64,000 nt of DNA, taken from RGIG6919 sp045531905. GTDB lineage: Bacteria; Bacillota; Clostridia; Lachnospirales; Lachnospiraceae. Shown here one piece after another: positions 34,286 through 43,601 of this stretch. A model generated the notes under the pieces. It was not told the DNA's origin. It saw only the letters and a program-made list of their open reading frames with translations, and searched no databases. The stretch spans positions 191,234-255,233 of the forward strand of contig JAZSEY010000003.1 of assembly GCA_045531905.1 (NCBI GenBank), read 5' to 3'. The position numbers were made by a program, and so were the translations under genes. Within the stretch, counting starts at the first letter, position 1. The number at the start of each line of letters is the position of its first letter.

Positions 34286-36010
34286 CTATTCAAATGACGC
34301 GATTCCCTGACTGACATTGACTTGTAAATGTCGTTTTACCTTTGGCATTTTCTCATCCTCCTCCACATCCAACACTGGAACTGTGAGTGCCGTATTCTCC
34401 GCCACTGCCAAATACAAATCCATCAAGGTAATCTCCACATTTCCATCTTTTTTCAAAACCTCCACCAAGGCTTCCGAAATCACCGCATCTTCCTTTTCAT
34501 CCAGCTTCGCTATGTCCTCCGTTTCATCCTCGGTCGCTGCCACTAACACTGTGGACGAAATCAGTTCCTCTTCCTGTAACATATTCAGAAAATTCTCTAA
34601 CGCCTTTGGATTTTCGAAAATGTCTTCCTCCAAAAGCAATAACATAACATGACCAAAATCCATAGTCGTAGCATGATTTCTGGAATAGCTGTCCCGAAAT
34701 GCTTTTAAACTTTTATTCTTTCCTGACTTTGTTTTTGCTTTTAAAGTCTCTCCCATCTGAGCTGTATATCCCTGCATATCAGCCATTGTCACATGATACT
34801 CGAACTCCTCATTTTTTAACAGGTCATCGTCATCCTCATAATCCACACCCAACATGAGCACATAGTCCTTATCCTCCATGTCCACCTGTCTGCATCCGGT
34901 AAGCCCCAACACGCAACAAAGAAAAATCACTGTCAGTTTTTTCAGTCTCAACATGGTCTCTGTACCCATAACACAAATCAACGGTAAAATAATCGCCAGC
35001 GGAATATCAATCCAGGCAAAATAACTCAATACCACCTCAGTGGATGGCACTCCAAAGAATAGCCACACCACCATGAACGTTAGCACAACCACTGCCGGCA
35101 ACCAATTTCTCCTTGTATTGTGAAATGCGAACTGCAGCGACTTCACGCAATAGAAAACCATCCCACTCAAAATCAAAAATAATCCCAACAACAAAAATGG
35201 CATAACCAAAACATCCAAACGGGACAACAAATTTGCCGGTAGTTTTACGAACTGCAACATATACGCAACACCAAACAATCGCCCTCTTAACCCTTCATTT
35301 CCCACAGTCAGATACGCCATCAGAAACACTAAACTACTTACAATGACACCTAAAAATAAACCCTTTGTCGCGCTGATTTTTGCCTCTCCCTGCTCAGTCG
35401 TATGTGGCACAAAATAAAGAATTCCCTCCAAAGGCAAATACAGGCTGAGCATCAGATAAACCTGATACACCTCCGTTTTCCCATTCTCCAAGGAATTGGC
35501 AAAAAACAATTCTCCTTTCCAATTCCCAATAGAAAGCAACCAGATTCCAAGTAGCGGAACCAACATCCACCAAAACAACAACTCCACCATTTTTGCCCGT
35601 CCGGAAAATGTCCGCAAACATGCCAGGAGCGTAACTAACAGCACAGGCAATAACAGAAACCATTTATCCACATTTCCAAGCAAAAACAAGCGCACCATTT
35701 CCACAAAAACAAAGAGCAAAAGTGTTGCTCTAATAAAAAAACGAACTGCATACACACCCTGTATCAATCTTCTATCTAAAGTCACTTTTTTGCCCGTGAA
35801 ATAATCCTGCTTTCCCGATATCCATATCAGGTATAACCCAAACAACGACCCCAACAATACACTCAACGCAAATTGTATCATCGTATTGCTGCCATTTGCT
35901 GCCATCACCGGACCAAACAAGGACGGTAACACCAAGCCCTCCAAGCACACCATCCGCTTCACCTGTCTTGTGGTAATAGCATCCTGCATTTCATTGATTA
36001 CCATTTTCAT
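34286..36010 (-). CDS. Fused germinant receptor subunits B and C (GerAB-GerAC)
   Basis: Residues 1 to about 350 are a ten-helix APC-type transporter domain like GerAB. Without a stop, the frame continues at MLRLKKLTVIFLCC into a lipoprotein-like signal with lipobox LGLTGC (Cys373) and a GerAC-type N-terminal domain (YVLMLGVDYEDD, MDFGHVMLLLLEEDI). GerAC proteins are normally separate lipoproteins of 350-400 residues; only about 200 residues follow the Cys here, so the C part is shortened. With the A subunit upstream this is one receptor operon that senses germinants in the spore inner membrane. The internal ATG at 34954 could also allow independent translation of the C part. Confidence 0.85.
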   Translation of the reverse strand: MKMVINEMQDAITTRQVKRMVCLEGLVLPSLFGPVMAANGSNTMIQFALSVLLGSLFGLYLIWISGKQDYFTGKKVTLDRRLIQGVYAVRFFIRATLLLFVFVEMVRLFLLGNVDKWFLLLPVLLVTLLACLRTFSGRAKMVELLFWWMLVPLLGIWLLSIGNWKGELFFANSLENGKTEVYQVYLMLSLYLPLEGILYFVPHTTEQGEAKISATKGLFLGVIVSSLVFLMAYLTVGNEGLRGRLFGVAYMLQFVKLPANLLSRLDVLVMPFLLLGLFLILSGMVFYCVKSLQFAFHNTRRNWLPAVVVLTFMVVWLFFGVPSTEVVLSYFAWIDIPLAIILPLICVMGTETMLRLKKLTVIFLCCVLGLTGCRQVDMEDKDYVLMLGVDYEDDDDLLKNEEFEYHVTMADMQGYTAQMGETLKAKTKSGKNKSLKAFRDSYSRNHATTMDFGHVMLLLLEEDIFENPKALENFLNMLQEEELISSTVLVAATEDETEDIAKLDEKEDAVISEALVEVLKKDGNVEITLMDLYLAVAENTALTVPVLDVEEDEKMPKVKRHLQVNVSQGIASFE

Positions 36011-36026
36011 AACCTCTTTCTACATT

Positions 36027-37538
36027 TTATTTCCAACGAAGTCGAATTCGCTCTCCATCCTTTGTAAAAATCGGTCTCTTATACATCACAGAACTTGGTA
36101 GCCGCAAAATGTAATCCTTCAAATGGTTGTAATCTCCCTCGTCTCCTCCAACTGCCGGAAGCATATAAGGCACACCAAAGCTACTTAGATTGGACAAGTG
36201 CAATGCAATCACCAACATCCCCATCAAAAATCCATAAAAGCCCCAGATTCCACTCAGTACAATCAAAAAGAATTTCAACAAACGAAATGCCGAAGCAAAT
36301 TCCTCATTGGGAATACAAAATGCAGATATCGCCGATAGCGCCACCACAATTACCACAATGGTGCTTACCAAATGCGCCTCCACCGCAGACTGTCCCACAA
36401 TCAAACCGCCTACAACACCGATGGTATTTCCCATGGCTCCTGGAAGCCGGATTCCCGCCTCCCTTAAAAGCTCGAACAGTAACTCCATCAACAAAATTTC
36501 AATCAACACGGGAAACGTCACCGCAGTCCTTGCAGCCGAAATTGCCAACATCAGCTTTGTCGGTAACACCTCTGTATGAAAGCTGGTCACTGCCACATAA
36601 AATCCTGGAAGACCAATGGCCAGTAACGCCGCCACAAATCTTAACACTCTGCCAAAGCTTGCCACCCACCATCGGTTAAAATAATCATCCGCCGCCTGAA
36701 AAAACATAGGAAACGTCACCGGCAAAACCAGTGCTTCCGGCGAATTATCCACAATCAATACCACGCGTCCCTCTAACAATGCCGAAGCCGCCTTATCTGG
36801 TCTTGCAGTACTCTGACAGACGGGAAAGGGAGAGTACCATTTTTTCTCCATCAAATGCTCCAGCGTTCCACTGTCAAACACACCATCTACTTCGAATGCC
36901 GCAAGTCGCATTTTCACATGTTTCACAAGTTGTTCATCCACCAAACCATCCATATAGCAAAGAGCGTAATCCGTCCTAGAACGCTGTCCCAAAATCCCCT
37001 GTTCCATTTTCAAATTCGGGTCCTTAATACGTCTTCGCAGTAATGCCGTATTCGTTCGGATACTTTCAATGAAACCATCTCTGGCACCTCTGATTCCCTG
37101 CTCCGATTTCGCCTCATCAATACCACGCACTGGAAACCGCTTCGTGGACACAACCAACGCCTCCACTTCCCTATCCACAAAAATCGCAGTGTCCCCCTTC
37201 AAAATTCCTGCCAAAGCATCATCCATTTTATCCACCGCTTTTACATCCACGCTCTCAATTTCTTCCTGTAAAAACGCACGAAAAGGACGGTACTCTTCCT
37301 CTTCTCGCCACTCATATAAAAGAGGTCGCAGTACCATCCCTGCCACTTGGTCGGTATTCACCATACCGTCAATATATACCATATAAATGCGAAGCTCCCC
37401 CTGCTTTCGCTGTAACACAAACTCCTTCTTTACGATATCGCCACACTTATCAAATAGACCATCCATCAACGCGATGTTCTCTTGCACATTCTCACTGATA
37501 GCTACTTCCAATCGATGATGTTCATTAAATACGCTCAT
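36027..37538 (-). CDS. Germinant receptor subunit A (GerA/GerKA family)
   Basis: The 503-residue protein has the two-part cytosolic N-terminal domain, with LRRRIKDPNLKMEQGILGQRS replaced by a close variant, the DYALCYMDGLVDEQLV segment and the FPVCQSTARPDKAASALLEGRV motif. The membrane domain (about residues 295-440) contains LPGFYVAVTSFHTEVLP and RLPGAMGNTIGVVGGLIVGQ. GerA subunits assemble with B and C subunits into ligand-gated channels that start germination. The gene leads the operon, has an AAAGGG site, and lies behind a sigma-G-like promoter. Confidence 0.92.
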   Translation of the reverse strand: MSVFNEHHRLEVAISENVQENIALMDGLFDKCGDIVKKEFVLQRKQGELRIYMVYIDGMVNTDQVAGMVLRPLLYEWREEEEYRPFRAFLQEEIESVDVKAVDKMDDALAGILKGDTAIFVDREVEALVVSTKRFPVRGIDEAKSEQGIRGARDGFIESIRTNTALLRRRIKDPNLKMEQGILGQRSRTDYALCYMDGLVDEQLVKHVKMRLAAFEVDGVFDSGTLEHLMEKKWYSPFPVCQSTARPDKAASALLEGRVVLIVDNSPEALVLPVTFPMFFQAADDYFNRWWVASFGRVLRFVAALLAIGLPGFYVAVTSFHTEVLPTKLMLAISAARTAVTFPVLIEILLMELLFELLREAGIRLPGAMGNTIGVVGGLIVGQSAVEAHLVSTIVVIVVALSAISAFCIPNEEFASAFRLLKFFLIVLSGIWGFYGFLMGMLVIALHLSNLSSFGVPYMLPAVGGDEGDYNHLKDYILRLPSSVMYKRPIFTKDGERIRLRWK

Positions 37539-37566
37539 AGTTCATACCCTTTCTAAGTAATGCTTT

Positions 37567-37595
37567 TAGTATGAACCATTATTTAGAAATTATGT
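37567..37595 (-). promoter_or_regulatory. Candidate sigma-G promoter of the germination operon
   Basis: On the minus strand ACATA (37595-37591) and CATACTA (37573-37567) are 17 bases apart. CATACTA fits the sigma-G -10 (CATnnTA) exactly and the -35 fits four of five positions. A start near 37560 would leave about 20 bases of leader. Germinant receptor operons are sigma-G-dependent in Bacillus. Confidence 0.55.
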
Positions 37596-37974
37596 ACTAT
37601 TAGAATTATAGGAATAACTGCATTTTACACACGCATCATTGCATTATCTTATTAAGAATGTATAAGAGCTCCTTGTGTAGTTTTAATTACATGTCACACA
37701 CAAACTCGCAAAACAGGGGATATTTTGATTGAGGCGAGCCTCAAAATGCGTCAGTCCTTATGGGGCTAGCACTTTTAATAAGTGTTAGCCCCATTAGTAC
37801 TGTTACGCATTTGGCGAGCGAAAGCATCTCGCCGAAACAAAATATCCCCTGTTTTGCTCAGACATTGTGTGTAACATGATTAAATCTCACAAGAAGCCCT
37901 AACACATTCTAAAATAAGAAAATGAGATAATGCCATGTGTAAAATGCAGTTATTCCTGTAAATTCTGAAGTACA
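37591..37974. repeat. Very long imperfect palindrome (about 380 bp)
   Basis: The two halves are inverted copies. The best blocks are a 22-bp perfect outer arm (37610-37631 with 37936-37957), a 20-bp perfect inner arm (37708-37727 with 37838-37857) and a central hairpin GGGGCTAGCACTT/AAGTGTTAGCCCC (37762-37792). Between them the arms are diverged but still partly complementary, and two small side hairpins (GAGG-CGAG-CCTC and GGCGAG..CTCGCC) branch off. The right arm contains the last nine codons and stop of the gntR gene; the left arm reaches the germination promoter. This region holds no open frame worth calling. It may act as a terminator for gntR. Confidence 0.8.
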
Positions 37975-38612
37975 ATGAGTTCTTGGTTATATATATGCTT
38001 CCGCATAATTTCAATGGCTGCTTCTTTATTACGCTCTACCACTGCCTTTGTTATCTCATCATGCTCTTTCACCAATACATCATGGTAGGTAAAATCCTTC
38101 ACATACTCCACGCGGTAACGGTATACCTGCTCCCGTAGTGACTGTGCTACAGATATGAGTCTTTGGTTTCCGGTTATCTGGAAAATCACATCATGGAAAT
38201 TCACATCCTGTGCCACGATATCCGGCACTTTTTTATTGATAATCGCTGTGTGAAATGCATTATTTGCCTGAATCAACTGCATTTTCTGTTCGTCCGTAAT
38301 TCTGTCACAAGCCAAAGTCACTGCCAGTTCTTCTATGGCAAGTCGCACCTCTAAGGAGTCCTTTAAATCCTTTAAGGTAATACGGGCAACCTCCGCACCG
38401 CGTCTTGGCACCATCACCACCAAGCCTTCCAACTCCAACATTCGAATGGCCTCTCTGACAGGAGTTCTACTAACTCCAAGCTTATTGGCAAGTTTTACTT
38501 CCATCAATCGCTCGCCAGGCTCAAAGTCACCTCTTATAATCGCACTTCTAAGGGTTTGAAAAACCACATCCCGCAATGGCAAAAATGAATTGTTATCTAA
38601 TTGCAATTCCAT
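37950..38612 (-). CDS. GntR-family regulator, FadR/FCD type
   Basis: Residues 10-75 form the GntR winged helix (LRSAIIRGDFEPGERLMEVK, ANKLGVSRTPVREAIRMLE), followed by an all-helical FCD ligand domain (about 85-215) with the metal-binding Asp/His pattern (DVNFHDVIFQITGN and HDEITKAV). Such regulators respond to small organic acids or sugars. The gene begins 10 bp after ispE on the same strand, so it is likely co-transcribed. Its last codons lie inside the right arm of a long palindrome. Confidence 0.88.
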   Translation of the reverse strand: MELQLDNNSFLPLRDVVFQTLRSAIIRGDFEPGERLMEVKLANKLGVSRTPVREAIRMLELEGLVVMVPRRGAEVARITLKDLKDSLEVRLAIEELAVTLACDRITDEQKMQLIQANNAFHTAIINKKVPDIVAQDVNFHDVIFQITGNQRLISVAQSLREQVYRYRVEYVKDFTYHDVLVKEHDEITKAVVERNKEAAIEIMRKHIYNQELIVLQNLQE

Positions 38613-38622
38613 AAGCTGCCTC

Positions 38623-39483
38623 CTATACCGGTCTGACTACATATACTTCCTTTGACAAACCTTTTTGCAAAATACTATTTCTTCCATCCTCGGCCAACTC
38701 CGGATTCGTAAAGATACCAAATACCGTAGGACCACTTCCTGTCATCATCGCATTCTTCGCTCCGGCTGTTCGCATAACATCCACCAATGTCTGTACCTCC
38801 GGATGCATCGGAATCGTAACCTGTTCTAATACATTTCCCAATCTAGTGACAACGCCTTCCAAATTATCATCCTGCAACGCCTTCACCATGCCATCAATAT
38901 CTGGATGGTCAATATTTTTGCAAGCATCAAATGCACAATATACTTCCTTGGTAGAGACATCTATTGGAGGCTTTGCAATCAAAATGTAACACTCTGGTAA
39001 GGCTGTGAGTTTTGTCAATTTCTCTCCGATACCTTCTGCCAAAGCCGTGCCACCCATAATGCAGTATGGTACATCTGCTCCTAGTTTCACTCCGTATTCC
39101 ATCAATGCATTTTCTGATAAATGCAAATCAAACAGCTCATTACAAGCCTTTAATGCCGCAGCACAATCTGTACTGCCTCCTGCCATACCGGCAGCCATTG
39201 GTATGTTCTTTTCTAAAAATACTTCCATACCTTTTTTTACACCAAATTCCCGCTTCATCAGTGCAATTGCTTTATACACCAAATTGCGGTCATCACATTC
39301 CAAATCAGAACGACTGGTTGTCATCACAATCTTATCTTCCTGCAACAATTTAAACTTCAACGTATCATGCAAATCCACTGTCTGCATAACCATCTTCACA
39401 TCGTGATAGCCGTTCGGTCTTGTTCCCAACACATCTAACCCAAGATTAATCTTAGCATATGCTTTCTTTGTTACAGTATTCAT
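38623..39483 (-). CDS. ispE: 4-diphosphocytidyl-2-C-methyl-D-erythritol kinase
   Basis: The 286-residue GHMP kinase shows the N-terminal KAYAKINLGLDVLGTRPNGYHDV, the ATP loop IPMAAGMAGGSTDCAAALKA and the C-terminal MTGSGPTVFGIF. IspE phosphorylates CDP-methylerythritol in the non-mevalonate isoprenoid pathway. A gntR gene follows; in Bacilli the gene after ispE is purR. No other isoprenoid genes are close. Confidence 0.94.
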   Translation of the reverse strand: MNTVTKKAYAKINLGLDVLGTRPNGYHDVKMVMQTVDLHDTLKFKLLQEDKIVMTTSRSDLECDDRNLVYKAIALMKREFGVKKGMEVFLEKNIPMAAGMAGGSTDCAAALKACNELFDLHLSENALMEYGVKLGADVPYCIMGGTALAEGIGEKLTKLTALPECYILIAKPPIDVSTKEVYCAFDACKNIDHPDIDGMVKALQDDNLEGVVTRLGNVLEQVTIPMHPEVQTLVDVMRTAGAKNAMMTGSGPTVFGIFTNPELAEDGRNSILQKGLSKEVYVVRPV

Positions 39484-39507
39484 GTGATCACAACCTCCTA
39501 ATATATC

Positions 39508-40119
39508 TTAATATAATTCTTTTTTATATGTTATACTATCTTCTTTTGTAATCTTTCGAATCACCCGGCACGGATTGCCTGCTGCTAGAGAGTTTGGTGG
39601 AATATCTCTCGTTACCACACTGCCGGCACCAATCACGCATCCCTCGCCTATGGTAACGCCACCACACACCACAACATTACTGGCAAACCAACAGTCGTTT
39701 CCAATCGTCACCAGTTTTCCATACTCCAAATTATAAAGAGAGCCATCCTCCCGCTGTCTAAAATTACGTTCTTCTGGCAGATACGGATGCATCGGCGTAG
39801 CTATGGTACAATTCGGTCCAAAGAAAACATTGTCCCCAATGGTGACCGGACAAATATCCAACACTACGAAATTAAAATTTGCATAGCAACGCTTACCAAA
39901 TGTAGTAAACAAACCATAGTCAAACTGAATCGGCCCCTGCAAATAAGTCCCTTCTCCCATGTTGGGAATCAGTTCCTCTAATATGTCTTTCCTTTTTTTA
40001 TCATCTTCATATAACTCATTATAATCCTTACACAACTTATGTGCTCTCACTCTAATGGTTTCCAACTCCTGAGCTGAAGGATCATATAATTTTCCTGATA
40101 ACATTTTTTCACGTTCCAT
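39508..40119 (-). CDS. Sugar O-acetyltransferase (maltose/galactoside acetyltransferase family)
   Basis: The ATG at 40119 with AAGGAG is the right start (MEREKMLSGKLYDPSAQELE); an in-frame extension upstream has no site and no homologous sequence. The 203-residue protein has the N-terminal helical cap of the NodL/LacA/Maa family and a left-handed beta helix of hexapeptide repeats (VTIGDNVFFGPNCTI, VTIGEGCVIGAGSVVTRDIP). The catalytic His is in MHPYLPEERN. It transfers acetyl from acetyl-CoA to sugars, perhaps as detoxification. Confidence 0.88.
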   Translation of the reverse strand: MEREKMLSGKLYDPSAQELETIRVRAHKLCKDYNELYEDDKKRKDILEELIPNMGEGTYLQGPIQFDYGLFTTFGKRCYANFNFVVLDICPVTIGDNVFFGPNCTIATPMHPYLPEERNFRQREDGSLYNLEYGKLVTIGNDCWFASNVVVCGGVTIGEGCVIGAGSVVTRDIPPNSLAAGNPCRVIRKITKEDSITYKKELY

Positions 40120-40291
40120 ACTACTACTCCTTGTACCTAAATTCCCCCCCGTATGCAACATCTTGACCTTTCTCAATATTATACAAAAATGACTCCAATT
40201 ATTCAACGAAAACATACTTGATAAAAAATGGTTTTTCCCTTGAAAAACTTAGAATCTATGCTAAAATTATTAGTATATAGGAGGGGTTATC

Positions 40292-40924
40292 ATGAGTTTA
40301 AGTGGAGTAACAAGTCAAGCAACAAGTACATATCAGACAAAGTTAGATAACATTTCTACAGAAAAAGCGGCAGAGACTACTGCTACTGCAAATGTACAAA
40401 ATGACACTGCGGTTGTATATGAGAAATCAGCCAGTGCCAGTGAGATTAAGGGTACCTATGGCAATGCTAAGAGCAACAAGGCTATCGTGGAGCAGTTAAA
40501 GGCAGATGCGGCTGCTAGAAAAGAATCCTTAGTGAACATGGTTCAGCAGATGATGGGCAAGCAGTCATCTACATTCCAGATTGCTTTTTCTGCTAATCCA
40601 GACAGCATTTGGAACGAGATTCGCCAGGGTAATTTCCAGGCAGATGCACAGACTATCGCACAGGCACAGAAGGATGTTTCTGAAGATGGATACTGGGGTG
40701 TAAAGCAGACCTCTGAGCGTATCTTAGATTTTGCTAAGGCAATTTCTGGTGGAGATTCCAGCAAAATTGATGAATTAACAGAAGCTATCAAGAAGGGCTT
40801 TAAGCAGGCAGAAGGTCTTTGGGGAGATAAGCTTCCTGAGATTAGCCAGAAGACATACGATGCTGTTATGGAAGGCATGGATGCTTGGAAGGCTGAGGTA
40901 ACAAGTCCAACTGTGGAGCAGTAA
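40292..40924 (+). CDS. Uncharacterised soluble protein, probably abundant
   Basis: The 210-residue protein has no signal peptide or membrane helix. The N-terminus is Ser/Thr/Ala-rich (SLSGVTSQATSTYQ) like flagellar-axial or secreted proteins without signal, and the rest is helical, with a conserved-looking region DGYWGVKQTSERILDFAKAI and a Trp in LWGDKLPEISQKTYDAVMEG. This last part resembles the DUF5610 pattern loosely. Strong expression is suggested by biased codons, a TTGAAA/TAAAAT promoter (40240-40267, 16-base spacer), an AGGAGGGG site and a strong terminator. Function unknown. Confidence 0.72.
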   Translation: MSLSGVTSQATSTYQTKLDNISTEKAAETTATANVQNDTAVVYEKSASASEIKGTYGNAKSNKAIVEQLKADAAARKESLVNMVQQMMGKQSSTFQIAFSANPDSIWNEIRQGNFQADAQTIAQAQKDVSEDGYWGVKQTSERILDFAKAISGGDSSKIDELTEAIKKGFKQAEGLWGDKLPEISQKTYDAVMEGMDAWKAEVTSPTVEQ

Positions 40925-40952
40925 TAGTCATCACGAATAAAGAGTCGTATTT

Positions 40953-40986
40953 AAAAAACCGACTGGGAAACCAGTCGGTTTTTTTG
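40953..40986 (+). terminator. Terminator of the uncharacterised protein gene
   Basis: AAAAACCGACTGG, a GAAA loop and CCAGTCGGTTTTT form a strong hairpin with a T-run, 28 bp after the stop codon. Confidence 0.88.
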
Positions 40987-40993
40987 TGCATAA

Positions 40994-41021
40994 GAAAAGG
41001 CCAGCAACCGCTGACCTCTTC
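40994..41021 (-). terminator. Terminator of the aldolase gene
   Basis: On the minus strand AAGAGGTCAGC, GGTT and GCTGGCCTTTT form a hairpin with T-run directly after the fba stop codon. Confidence 0.8.
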
Positions 41022-41029
41022 TATCATAA

Positions 41030-41896
41030 TTACTCAGCCTTACCAACAGAACCGAATAATTCCATCTTTTCCTTAACTGTAGCCTTAATAGCCTCAGCAC
41101 CTGGAGCTAATAACTTACGTGGGTCAAATCCCTTACCCTCTAAGTCCTTACCAGCCTCGATGTACTTACGTGTAGCATCCTGGAATGCTAACTGACACTC
41201 TGTGTTAACGTTAATCTTAGCAACACCAAGTGAGATAGCCTTCTTAATCATATCCTCAGGAATACCTGTACCACCGTGTAATACTAATGGCATATCGCCT
41301 GTCTTAGCCTGGATAGCATCCAATGTCTCGAAGCTTAAACCTTCCCAGTTCTCTGGATACTTACCATGAATGTTACCGATACCTGCAGCTAACATAGTAA
41401 CACCTAAATCTGCAACAGCCTTACACTCGTCTGGATCAGCACACTCGCCCTTACCAACAACGCCATCTTCCTCGCCGCCGATAGAACCAACTTCTGCCTC
41501 GATAGAGATACCCTTCTCCTCGCAGATAGCAACTAATTCCTTTGTCTTAGCAATGTTCTCTTCGATTGGATAGTGTGAACCATCGAACATGATAGAAGAG
41601 AAACCAGCCTCGATACAAGCCTTAGCGCCTTCGTATGAACCGTGGTCTAAGTGAAGTGCTACAGGAACTGTGATGTTTAACTCCTCAACCATAGCCTTAA
41701 CCATAGCTGCAACTGTCTTATAACCTGTCATATACTTACCTGCACCCTCAGATACACCTAAGATAACAGGACTCTTTAACTCCTGAGCTGTTAAAAGAAT
41801 AGACTTTGTCCACTCTAAGTTGTTGATATTGAACTGACCTACTGCATAATGACCAGCCTTAGCCTTTGTCAACATTTCTTTTGCTGAAACTAACAT
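41030..41896 (-). CDS. fba: Class II fructose-bisphosphate aldolase
   Basis: The 288-residue TIM-barrel enzyme has zinc ligands in VALHLDHGSYEGAK and in MLAAGIGNIHGKYP, the loop SIEAEVGSIGGEEDGV, and LVLHGGTGIPEDMIKKAI. It cleaves fructose 1,6-bisphosphate in glycolysis and acts in reverse in gluconeogenesis. Highly biased codons fit a glycolytic enzyme. The leader has a TATAAT box (41957-41952 on the minus strand) and a small palindrome ACGC-ATGC-GCGT (41931-41942) just downstream of it, which may be an operator. Confidence 0.94.
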   Translation of the reverse strand: MLVSAKEMLTKAKAGHYAVGQFNINNLEWTKSILLTAQELKSPVILGVSEGAGKYMTGYKTVAAMVKAMVEELNITVPVALHLDHGSYEGAKACIEAGFSSIMFDGSHYPIEENIAKTKELVAICEEKGISIEAEVGSIGGEEDGVVGKGECADPDECKAVADLGVTMLAAGIGNIHGKYPENWEGLSFETLDAIQAKTGDMPLVLHGGTGIPEDMIKKAISLGVAKINVNTECQLAFQDATRKYIEAGKDLEGKGFDPRKLLAPGAEAIKATVKEKMELFGSVGKAE

Positions 41897-42001
41897 GAAA
41901 ATAATCCTCCGTATCTAAAATAATTTTTGAACGCATGCGCGTACCTACTCATATTATACTCTATTTGTTTATAAAAAGGAAGTAGGAAAAATCACGGTTC
42001 C

Positions 42002-43381
42002 TCACGCATTTTTCAAAAATGCCACATATCCCTTCTTCGCCTCATAAACATCCGCCTTACTGGTAATCTCCCAAGGAGCGTGCATATTAAGCACTGCCAC
42101 ACCGCTGTCAATAACCTCCATGCCATAAAGTGACATGATGTAAGCGATAGTACCGCCACCACCGACATCTACCTTACCAAGCTCTGCTGTCTGGAAATTC
42201 ACCTTGTTATCATCCATCATCTTGCGTATTCTGCCCATATACTCAGCATTGGCATCGTTAGAGCCAGACTTGCCACCACGTCCGGTAAACTTAGAAAATA
42301 CCAGACCACGTCCAAAGTAAGAGGCATTCTTCTTCTCAAATGCAGAAGCATAAAGCGGGTCAAATGCTGCATTTACATCAGACGAAAGCATAGAAGAATT
42401 TGCAAGACATCTTCTGAGTGCCAACTCAGAATACTGACCGGCAAGCTCCATCACCTCTGCCACCATATTTTCGAAGAACTTTGACTGCATACCAGTAGCA
42501 CCCACACTACCGATTTCCTCCTTGTCCACTAACAGACAGCAGGAAGTCTTTTCCGGTGCATCTACCTCTAACATAGCCACTAAAGAAGTATACGCACAAA
42601 CTCTGTCATCCTGTCCGTAGGACATAATCATGCTTCTGTCTATGCCTGCCTCTCTAGCACGTCCGCTAGGTACAATCTCCAACTCAGCAGATAAGAAATC
42701 CTCTTCCTCAATGTCATACTGCTTCTTCAAAAGAGCAAGTACACCCTTCTTGACGCCTTCCTTATCTTCCTTTGGAAGTGGCATACTGCCAAACAGCAAG
42801 TCCAGATTCTCGGCTTCAATTACCTTGCTTGCCTTCTTTTCCTGCTGTTCCCCTGCCAAATGAATGAGCAAATCTGTTACACAAAATACTGGGTCCTCGT
42901 CCTTATCGCCGATAGCGATTTCCACAACGGAACCATCCTTCTTTACTACCACGCCATAAAGTGCCAATGGAATGGTTACCCACTGATACTTCTTGATACC
43001 TCCATAATAATGGGTATCCAAATATGCCAAATCCGTATCCTCATATAGCGGATTCTGCTTTACATCCAATCTTGGAGAATCGATATGAGCACCCAATATA
43101 TTCATGCCCTGCTCCAATGGCTGTTTTCCAATCTGGAACATCACTACAGTTTTATTCATACAGACAGCATATACCTTGTCGCCTACTTTTAATTTCTTTT
43201 TCTTTCCAATCTTCTTTTCCAAATTCACATATCCGGCAGCCTCTGCCATCTCAATGGTTCGCTTTACACAGAGACGCTCTGTCTTTCCATATGACAAGAA
43301 TTCAATATAGCCCTTATTCAGTGTTTCTAATTCCTTTAAATCCTTTTTGCTATAAGTCTTCCAAGCATTTGGTCTTTCCAT
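42002..43381 (-). CDS. M18 family aminopeptidase
   Basis: Two adjacent ATG codons follow AAGGA; 43381 gives the better spacing and 43384 is possible, while in-frame TTG codons further up lack a site. The 459-residue enzyme has the M18 metal-binding motifs: GAHIDSPRLD, DKEEIGSVGATGMQS and a C-terminal HAPWEI. These cytosolic zinc aminopeptidases remove acidic or neutral N-terminal residues from peptides. The gene is monocistronic as far as can be seen, between fba and a divergent membrane protein gene. Confidence 0.9.
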   Translation of the reverse strand: MERPNAWKTYSKKDLKELETLNKGYIEFLSYGKTERLCVKRTIEMAEAAGYVNLEKKIGKKKKLKVGDKVYAVCMNKTVVMFQIGKQPLEQGMNILGAHIDSPRLDVKQNPLYEDTDLAYLDTHYYGGIKKYQWVTIPLALYGVVVKKDGSVVEIAIGDKDEDPVFCVTDLLIHLAGEQQEKKASKVIEAENLDLLFGSMPLPKEDKEGVKKGVLALLKKQYDIEEEDFLSAELEIVPSGRAREAGIDRSMIMSYGQDDRVCAYTSLVAMLEVDAPEKTSCCLLVDKEEIGSVGATGMQSKFFENMVAEVMELAGQYSELALRRCLANSSMLSSDVNAAFDPLYASAFEKKNASYFGRGLVFSKFTGRGGKSGSNDANAEYMGRIRKMMDDNKVNFQTAELGKVDVGGGGTIAYIMSLYGMEVIDSGVAVLNMHAPWEITSKADVYEAKKGYVAFLKNA

Positions 43382-43530
43382 CATTTTTCCTTGCACGGCC
43401 AAGGCCAACCAGCCTCACCAAACATTTTCCTTTCTTGAATATTTACTATACATCCGCTCATTTTAATACTCTACTATTTACTATATTTTCCAAAGTGTCG
43501 TTCGTCAAGTTGTATTTTTCTGCTTTTCAA

Positions 43531-43559
43531 TTGACGCACTTCTACTCGCATCCTATAAT
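43531..43559 (+). promoter_or_regulatory. Promoter of the membrane protein gene at 43602
   Basis: TTGACG (43531-43536) and TATAAT (43554-43559) are 17 bases apart, followed by AATAGGAGAAAG as the ribosome site. Confidence 0.7.
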
Positions 43560-43601
43560 CAACATATAATATCATTATCTGTAAAATAGGAGAAAGCATA
43601 C

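Noticed and set aside
34954..34956. Internal ATG at the GerB-GerC junction as a separate gene start
   Set aside because: No strong ribosome site precedes it and there is no stop codon before it, so a fused frame is the simpler call; noted as an alternative.
41931..41942. Small palindrome ACGC-ATGC-GCGT in the aldolase leader as a defined operator
   Set aside because: Arms of four bases are too short to support a call without conservation data.
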